A DNA stretch of 10,244 nt. Source: JBDRHL01 sp043816955 (GTDB lineage: Bacteria > Planctomycetota > Phycisphaerae > Sedimentisphaerales > CAYZTY01). Location of the stretch: NCBI GenBank assembly GCA_043816955.1, contig JBDRHL010000014.1, positions 1-10,244 on the forward strand, written 5' to 3'. The notes under the pieces are model-generated. The model made no database searches. It was not told the origin of the DNA and worked only from the letters and a program-made list of their open reading frames with translations. Both the position numbers and the translations under genes were made by a program. Positions 5,970-10,244 of the stretch are shown here, piece after piece; position 1 is the first letter of the stretch, and each line of letters opens with the position of its first letter.

Positions 5970-6200
5970 TTTAATCCGGCACAAAGTAAACTGACTTTGC
6001 CACAGAGTAGGCCGACTTCGTCACGGGTCACGCTTGCTCTGCCTCGTAGTAGGCCGACTCTGCCGAATAGTCAACCAACTCTGTCGCAGGTTATGCTTAC
6101 TTTGCCTCTGAGTAAGCTTACTTTGTCAAAGGTCACGCCGACTTTGCCTCAAAGCAAGCCGACTCCGCCACGGAGTCAACCGACTTTGCGACGGAGTAAA
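5970..6200. repeat. Array of eleven degenerate 21-bp hairpin repeats
   Basis: This gene-free stretch is built of 21-bp units in perfect register: ten clear units from 5991 to 6200 and a weaker one at 5970-5990. The plus-strand unit is roughly CCG-ACTTTG-CCT-CAAAGT-AAG. Each unit has two inverted six-base arms around a three-base loop. The copy at 6159-6179 is a perfect seven-pair hairpin (GACTCCG-CCA-CGGAGTC). Units at 5991, 6138 and 6180 pair well, the last using two G-U wobbles, and paired changes (TT/AA against CC/GG) keep the arms matched. The array lies upstream of fibronectin-III copy 1, and its relatives appear upstream of copy 2. The repeats are too diverged and too close-packed for a CRISPR. 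Role unknown. Confidence 0.85.
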
Positions 6201-6212
6201 CAGGCAAATCGC

Positions 6213-6314
6213 CGTTTTTAGGCCAAAAAACGTAACTTTCGCCCTTTACACGCTCAGATTTCACCGAAACGCTCGAATTTAGCGGCGGCCTTTAGGCCAT
6301 CCGAGTTTAGCCGC
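6213..6314. other. Inverted repeats in the gap after the ankyrin gene
   Basis: Between the 21-bp array and the ankyrin gene stop lie two dyads. CGTTTTT (6213-6219) pairs with AAAAACG (6226-6232) around AGGCCA. GCGGC (6282-6286) pairs with GCCGC (6310-6314) and encloses GGCC-TTTA-GGCC (6287-6298). Two similar 15-base direct copies ending TTTAGCSGC also occur (6272-6286 and 6300-6314). The second dyad could end transcription of the ankyrin gene, but no T-run follows it on the minus strand. Nothing else is seen in the rest of the gap. Confidence 0.35.
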
Positions 6315-6331
6315 ATGTTAGGACAAATTTG

Positions 6332-7996
6332 TTAATTATTAGGATCGCCTTGTTCGAGTAATTTTTGAGCCAAGGCTTTTACCGGAATCATATCAACAGT
6401 TAGTTTTTGTCGTTCTTCTTCAGACATATTTTCGGTGATATTATTCAGAACAGTCTCAAGCTCTTCGTTATAAAAATCTGCATATAAAATCTCATGAAAG
6501 TCACTCTCTAACCACGCAGTCTCAAAAGACTCGACCGCCTTGTTTACTTTATCAGCATCATTAATCATATTTAAAGCTCTAAACTCTTGTTCAGCCATTT
6601 TTAAAGCTAACATCTGAGTTGAGTACCAATCAAACGTGTAATCTTGCTTTAATGCGTCTCCAAGTTTTTTATTCATTCCCGGTGCTATGTTTTTGAGTCT
6701 TTTGGTAAGAACAAGCACCGTTTTATCTTCATAACCAGTCTCGCTAATAGTACTTACCAAATCTCTTATATCTTTCATATGCTTGCGAAGTAAATCGGCA
6801 ATATCCTTATGCTCACCAAGCTCAGCCAACATTAAAGGAGTTGCTTCCCCATAACCTTTGCCGAATACATCACCTCCATTAGCAATAAGGCACTCAACAA
6901 TATTTTTGTACCCATTCATCGCGGCATAATGTAAGGGTGTTCCCCCTGTCATATCGTCTTTAGCATTGATGTCAACCCCTTTAGAGAGAAGAAAACCAAC
7001 CATTTCCGCATCATCTTCCTGATCCTCAGTTGTTAAATAATGTAAGACTGTCCCACCAACTTTATTCTTAGCATTTATATCAGCCCCTCTCGATATGAGA
7101 AATTCGATAATGTCTTTAAGGCCTTTACCTGCTGCAAAATGCAAAGGAGTAGCACCGATGGTGTCGTCTTCGGCATTTACATTTGCCCCATTATCAACAA
7201 GAAGTCTGACAACTTCCGTATTGCCCAACTCGGCAAATACTAAATGCAGTGGGGTAAAGCCATCTTTATCTTTTGCATTTATATCTGCTCCCTTTTCAAT
7301 TAAGAGTTTGATTACTTCTTTGTTGCCAAATGTACTTATTGCACAATGCAACGGTGTACCTCCATCTTGGTCTTTGGCATTAACAAGTTCAGGATTTTGG
7401 GCTAATATAGATTCAACTTCTTCAAGATTGCCAAACATTGCTGCAGCGTGTATATCCGTTTCTTTTGTATCAGAACCGTTAAACGTTATGTCCGGATCGG
7501 GATATATATCCGAATGTTTAATCAGAAAAATGCCCGCAAAAAGCATAATTACCCCAATTGTGATTGCTACAATCCAGCATTTTGCCTTTGAAGAATCTTT
7601 CGGCGTATTGATTTGGTTGATTATTTTGTGGTAGGCAAAAGTGCCTCTTACTGAATTGACAAATGCGAGCGTTATTATTGCAGCCATAACAAAGTTCGTT
7701 GGCCCAACTGTTGACCACATATAAACTCTTTCATAAATATAAAGAAGGAGACCTAATACTGATGCTATGCGTGACATTTTGTAAACGCCGAAAGCAATTA
7801 AAGCAAAGAAAATAGCATCAATATAAGCCCAAGCATCGATTTGCATGAATGTTGTTCCGGTGAGGCTTATTGTCGCAAATAATGCGGTTACCGATGCTAC
7901 AAAAACAGCAGCCACAGTACCTTGTTGTGCAGTTTGTCTAGCGGATTCTTTATCAAATATCGAAGGCCATATCCAATTTTTGTACCCCTTTTTCAT
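6332..7996 (-). CDS. Membrane-anchored ankyrin-repeat protein
   Basis: A 554-residue protein with three parts. The N-terminus holds about five hydrophobic helices (roughly 27-49, 55-73, 76-93, 101-117 and 140-159). Residues about 178-406 are seven ankyrin repeats with the usual signatures (GGTPLHCAI, FTPLHLVFA, GATPLHFAA, GADINAKDKDG). Residues 410-554 are charged and helical (TKRLKNIAPGMNKK..., NMSEEERQKLTVDM) with no recognised fold. The ankyrin stack probably faces the cytoplasm and binds a partner protein. AAAGGA sits ahead of the ATG. The gene follows fibronectin-III copy 2 by 55 bases and may be cotranscribed. It is more A+T-rich than the fibronectin-III genes. No catalytic domain was seen. 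Confidence 0.85.
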   Translation of the reverse strand: MKKGYKNWIWPSIFDKESARQTAQQGTVAAVFVASVTALFATISLTGTTFMQIDAWAYIDAIFFALIAFGVYKMSRIASVLGLLLYIYERVYMWSTVGPTNFVMAAIITLAFVNSVRGTFAYHKIINQINTPKDSSKAKCWIVAITIGVIMLFAGIFLIKHSDIYPDPDITFNGSDTKETDIHAAAMFGNLEEVESILAQNPELVNAKDQDGGTPLHCAISTFGNKEVIKLLIEKGADINAKDKDGFTPLHLVFAELGNTEVVRLLVDNGANVNAEDDTIGATPLHFAAGKGLKDIIEFLISRGADINAKNKVGGTVLHYLTTEDQEDDAEMVGFLLSKGVDINAKDDMTGGTPLHYAAMNGYKNIVECLIANGGDVFGKGYGEATPLMLAELGEHKDIADLLRKHMKDIRDLVSTISETGYEDKTVLVLTKRLKNIAPGMNKKLGDALKQDYTFDWYSTQMLALKMAEQEFRALNMINDADKVNKAVESFETAWLESDFHEILYADFYNEELETVLNNITENMSEEERQKLTVDMIPVKALAQKLLEQGDPNN

Positions 7997-8051
7997 TTAT
8001 TTATTCCTTTCGCAGAACCTAACAATTATCATATAGTCTGCATAAACCTAT

Positions 8052-8672
8052 TTACAAAACCACCATCACCGTATTAGAAGGCGAACCATCGCCTGTTTTA
8101 TTTACTGCTATAACCCGATATTCGAGTTCTATTTTTTCCGGCTGATTGACTAAGGTCGCTTCTGTCAGTATTGCCGTTGCGATATCCTCCCACCGGTCAC
8201 TGACCGGCTCTGTTCCAACAACACGGCGCTGGACTTTATATGCCTTTGGTTTGCCGCCATCGGCGGGCGCTTTCCAATCGAGAAACAGCCAGCCCTTACC
8301 TTGTTTGGGAGCTTCGAGCAGGCGGGTCTGTCCGGGTATGGCTAATGGTGTCGGGGCTTTTTTGCCTGCCCAGCCGATAAGTTTCAACTTGTCATCATCG
8401 AAATTGACGGTATTTTCAGCGTAACGGATATCGTCTTTTAGAGCTTCGATGAGTTCTTCAAGTGCATCTGTCTTATCGGTGGTAGCCTGCTCGGCTGCTG
8501 CCTGGGCGGCCAGAAAATTATTGTGTCGGGACTGGTAGATTAGCTTTCTGAATCTTAGGGACATCGGGTGAATCGGCGGCTGAGAGAAAATAGCGTTATT
8601 GTCCAGCAGTCCCCGCCATAGCTGCTCAGCTAATGCGGCGATTTGGGCTTCTCTTTTCGGAAATCTCGCCAT
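8052..8672 (-). CDS. Fibronectin type III domain protein of the MARFPK family (copy 2)
   Basis: A 206-residue paralogue of the protein encoded at 5294-5902. It has the same start (MARFPKREAQIAALAE), the same conserved centre (DDIRYAENTVNFDDDKLK followed by LIGWAGKKAPTPLAIPG) and the same fibronectin-III end (FLDWKAPADGGKPKAYKV, EYRVIAVNKTGDGSPSN). Residues about 22-60 are quite different between the copies (here PPIHPMSLRFRKLIYQSRHN), while the centre shares a 35-base stretch that is identical in DNA. This mosaic suggests gene conversion or strong constraint on the centre. A short insert (VVGTEPVSD) lengthens the fibronectin-III domain. GAGGG precedes the ATG. No export signal is present and the function is unknown. 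Confidence 0.85.
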   Translation of the reverse strand: MARFPKREAQIAALAEQLWRGLLDNNAIFSQPPIHPMSLRFRKLIYQSRHNNFLAAQAAAEQATTDKTDALEELIEALKDDIRYAENTVNFDDDKLKLIGWAGKKAPTPLAIPGQTRLLEAPKQGKGWLFLDWKAPADGGKPKAYKVQRRVVGTEPVSDRWEDIATAILTEATLVNQPEKIELEYRVIAVNKTGDGSPSNTVMVVL

Positions 8673-8733
8673 TTATTTTCCCTCTTTTGCTTGTTGTCAA
8701 GAATTTACAATCAAATCCAACCAATACCATCAT

Positions 8734-8762
8734 AAAGTAACCCGCCTTAGCGGAAAAGTCAA
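8734..8762 (-). promoter_or_regulatory. Candidate promoter for fibronectin-III copy 2
   Basis: Minus-strand TTGACT (8762-8757) and TACTTT (8739-8734) are 17 bases apart, about 60 bases ahead of the ATG at 8672. The -35 box is good and the -10 box weak. The -35 falls inside a remnant of the 21-bp repeat. Confidence 0.35.
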
Positions 8763-8783
8763 CTGATTTTGCCTGTGATACAA
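8742..8783. repeat. Two remnant units of the 21-bp hairpin repeat
   Basis: The units at 8742-8762 and 8763-8783 match the 21-bp repeats found at 5970-6200: the first ends AGTCAA as several array units do, and the second begins CTGATTTTGCC, close to the array unit at 5991. The first also has its own dyad, CCGC-CTTA-GCGG (8742-8753). They lie ahead of fibronectin-III copy 2, the same relative place as the large array ahead of copy 1. Confidence 0.5.
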
Positions 8784-8797
8784 GGCGTTCTGTGCCT

Positions 8798-9511
8798 TCA
8801 TAATATAACTTTTGCTGCAATAAAAACTCCGTATGGTAAATGCAAAAACCGGCCAACTACATCAATAAACGGCGACAAGGGTAAAAGACGCTTCTGTCCG
8901 GGAATAAACCCAGCTGTACAAACCTTAGTTTTGCCATATTTGCTTAAAAGCTTTTTTATCTGTCTTGGAGAAAACAGCCTAGCCTCTGCATATAGCGATT
9001 CTGGGTTTTCTTGCCTGTTGCGATTCAATGCTAACGCATTCAGTACACCTATGAGCAGTCGTCCTGACGGCTTGCGGCTACAGCGTACTATCTCCTGCAA
9101 TACCAATTCAGCATTGCTCGCGAATTCCAGGGTTGTAATAGCTGCGGTTACATCAAAGCTGTTATCGCCAAACGGCAAACCGTGGCCGTATGCTATTTGA
9201 AACGATGCATTCGCAATATTTTTGCTTTGTGCCATCTTTACCATACGCTCTGAAATATCAACACCAGTAACATCAAAACCACAGTCGCTGAAAAACTGGC
9301 TCCAGTGACCTGTACCACATCCAACCTCCAGCAATTTCATTCCCTGAACATTTTGCCGAAGGTATCTGGAAACAGCTTTTTTCTCCAGGTGATCATACAT
9401 TGCTCCTTCAGCTGTTTGGTACCACTTATCGTATTTATCAGCTACGGCATCAAAATCAAACCGTGATGACTTATCAACCGGTTCTTCTAAATTGTTATCA
9501 ACCGAGGGCAT
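8798..9511 (-). CDS. Class I SAM-dependent methyltransferase
   Basis: A 237-residue cytoplasmic methyltransferase of the UbiE/methyltransferase-11 type. Motif I is LLEVGCGTGHWS (60-71), motif II is VTGVDISERMVKMAQ (81-95), and GLPFGDNSFDVTAAITTLEF matches the post-motif II region. The C-terminal part (residues about 150-237) is variable, as usual, and should determine the acceptor, which I cannot name. The gene overlaps the end of the MinD-ferredoxin ATPase by 14 bases, and its ribosome site GGAG lies inside that gene, so the two are probably translated together. Methyltransferases of this kind are often found beside MinD/NifX clusters in anaerobes, perhaps acting on small or metal-containing compounds. 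It ends the gene run before the accessory block. Confidence 0.85.
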   Translation of the reverse strand: MPSVDNNLEEPVDKSSRFDFDAVADKYDKWYQTAEGAMYDHLEKKAVSRYLRQNVQGMKLLEVGCGTGHWSQFFSDCGFDVTGVDISERMVKMAQSKNIANASFQIAYGHGLPFGDNSFDVTAAITTLEFASNAELVLQEIVRCSRKPSGRLLIGVLNALALNRNRQENPESLYAEARLFSPRQIKKLLSKYGKTKVCTAGFIPGQKRLLPLSPFIDVVGRFLHLPYGVFIAAKVIL

Positions 9512-10244
9512 ATGTAACGTTTCTCCACAAGGCCTTAACGTCTTCTGTCACGGCACCGCTGGTATATTCAACCACTGATGTTTTCATGATCTGAGCCTTA
9601 GTAAAGGCCTTGTCATAACGTATTTTTCCAACCACTTTAATGTTCCTTTTGAGGACATCTTTCTCAATTTGGTCGGCCATATCAGAATTTAAATCAAACT
9701 TATTGATCGCAACCAGTGTAGGAATCTTAAAGCCGGCAGCCAATTCGGCGACACGATCTAAATCATGCTTTCCCGAAAGCGTCGGTTCTGTAATTATCAA
9801 CACCAAATCAGCTCCGGTTATCGACGCAATCACAGGACAGCCAATACCAGGCGAACCATCTACAATAATCAAATCCTTTTTTTGCTCTTCAGCGATTCTT
9901 TTAGTTTCTTTACGTATAAGAAAAACCAATTTGCCACTGTTTTCCTCAGCGATTCCGAGCTTTGCATGAACCATAGTTCCGAACCGCGTCTCCGATATAA
10001 ACCACTGGCCGTTGATACTATCGTTAAACTCAATAGCATCGACAGGACAAAATTCAACACAGACCTTGCAGCCTTCACACGAAACATGGTCAACCGTAAA
10101 CGTCTTTGCTACAATGTCGTTTGCAGGTCCATCTAAATTTATTGCATCAAACCTGCACAAATCCTTACATTTTCCGCAGCCGATACATTTTTCAGTAATG
10201 ATTGAGGCTTGTTTGCCGCCGGAAAAATCATAAGTTTGTTTTAC
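9498..10244 (-). CDS. MinD-family P-loop ATPase with inserted ferredoxin domain, C-terminal part
   Basis: The frame is open to the right edge, so the N-terminus with the Walker A motif is missing; 248 residues remain. Residues 20-66 of this piece hold two 4Fe-4S sites, C-x2-C-x2-C-x3-C at 20-30 (CIGCGKCKDLC) and at 56-66 (CEGCKVCVEFCP). These are followed by a MinD-like body with DLIIVDGSPGIGCPVIAS (the Walker B/switch region) and the LVLIITEPTLSGKHDLDR segment. This architecture is well known in anaerobes, usually as two adjacent genes near NifX-like proteins, and is thought to couple ATP use to an electron or cluster transfer; the exact substrate is not established. A sister gene probably lies just outside the window. 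Confidence 0.9.
   Translation of the reverse strand, partial: VKQTYDFSGGKQASIITEKCIGCGKCKDLCRFDAINLDGPANDIVAKTFTVDHVSCEGCKVCVEFCPVDAIEFNDSINGQWFISETRFGTMVHAKLGIAEENSGKLVFLIRKETKRIAEEQKKDLIIVDGSPGIGCPVIASITGADLVLIITEPTLSGKHDLDRVAELAAGFKIPTLVAINKFDLNSDMADQIEKDVLKRNIKVVGKIRYDKAFTKAQIMKTSVVEYTSGAVTEDVKALWRNVTYALG

Noticed and set aside
5970..6200. CRISPR array
   Set aside because: The units are contiguous with no unique spacers and are too diverged; no cas genes are present.
5952..6221. A plus-strand frame through the 21-bp array encoding heptads like PTLPQSK
   Set aside because: The frame stays open because 21 is a multiple of three. There is no ribosome site ahead of its ATG, and the unit variation preserves hairpin arms rather than amino acids.
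8011..8020. GTTAGGT on the minus strand ahead of the ankyrin gene, with a related TCCTAAC after it, as in integron cassette ends
   Set aside because: There is no paired attC-length palindrome ending in a matching core on either side and no integrase in the window.

Overview
The window reads like a piece of an anaerobic bacterial chromosome, most plausibly a planctomycete of the Phycisphaerae/Sedimentisphaerales kind. The clues are a PEP-CTERM sorted secreted protein, a ferredoxin-type MinD ATPase with an Mrp ATPase and a NifX-type protein, and paired fibronectin-III proteins. The lineage is an inference; no rRNA or other marker is present. Every gene I can support lies on the minus strand, so the genes read from right to left.

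Right part (10244 to 8798): the C-terminal part of a MinD-family ATPase with an inserted two-cluster ferredoxin domain, overlapping a class I SAM methyltransferase. Middle part (8797 to 3886): an accessory block holding a fibronectin-III protein, a membrane-anchored ankyrin-repeat protein, a gene-free stretch with an eleven-unit 21-bp repeat array whose units fold into small hairpins, a second fibronectin-III paralogue, a secreted PEP-CTERM protein built from six 41-residue repeats, and a 118-residue orphan with a strong ribosome site. Left part (3756 to 1): a tight run encoding a YkoF-like thiamine/HMP-binding protein, an Mrp/NBP35 ATPase, an odd thioredoxin-like protein, a NifX/NifB-type small protein, a PaaI-type hotdog thioesterase, a fusion of a NifU/IscU scaffold with a metallo-beta-lactamase domain, and the start of a probable pyruvoyl-dependent arginine decarboxylase.

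The left and right parts share a theme of iron-sulfur cluster assembly and carriage (scaffold, P-loop carrier ATPases, NifX-like metal-cofactor binder, ferredoxin). Such genes often sit together in strict anaerobes, so the middle block looks like an insertion into, or a junction beside, that neighbourhood. Just upstream of the left run is a palindrome matching the classical Fur box at 14 of 19 positions, which suggests iron control of the run. The most unusual items are the hairpin repeat array tied to the fibronectin-III genes, the NifU-MBL fusion, and the thioredoxin-like protein whose active-site cysteines are seven residues apart.
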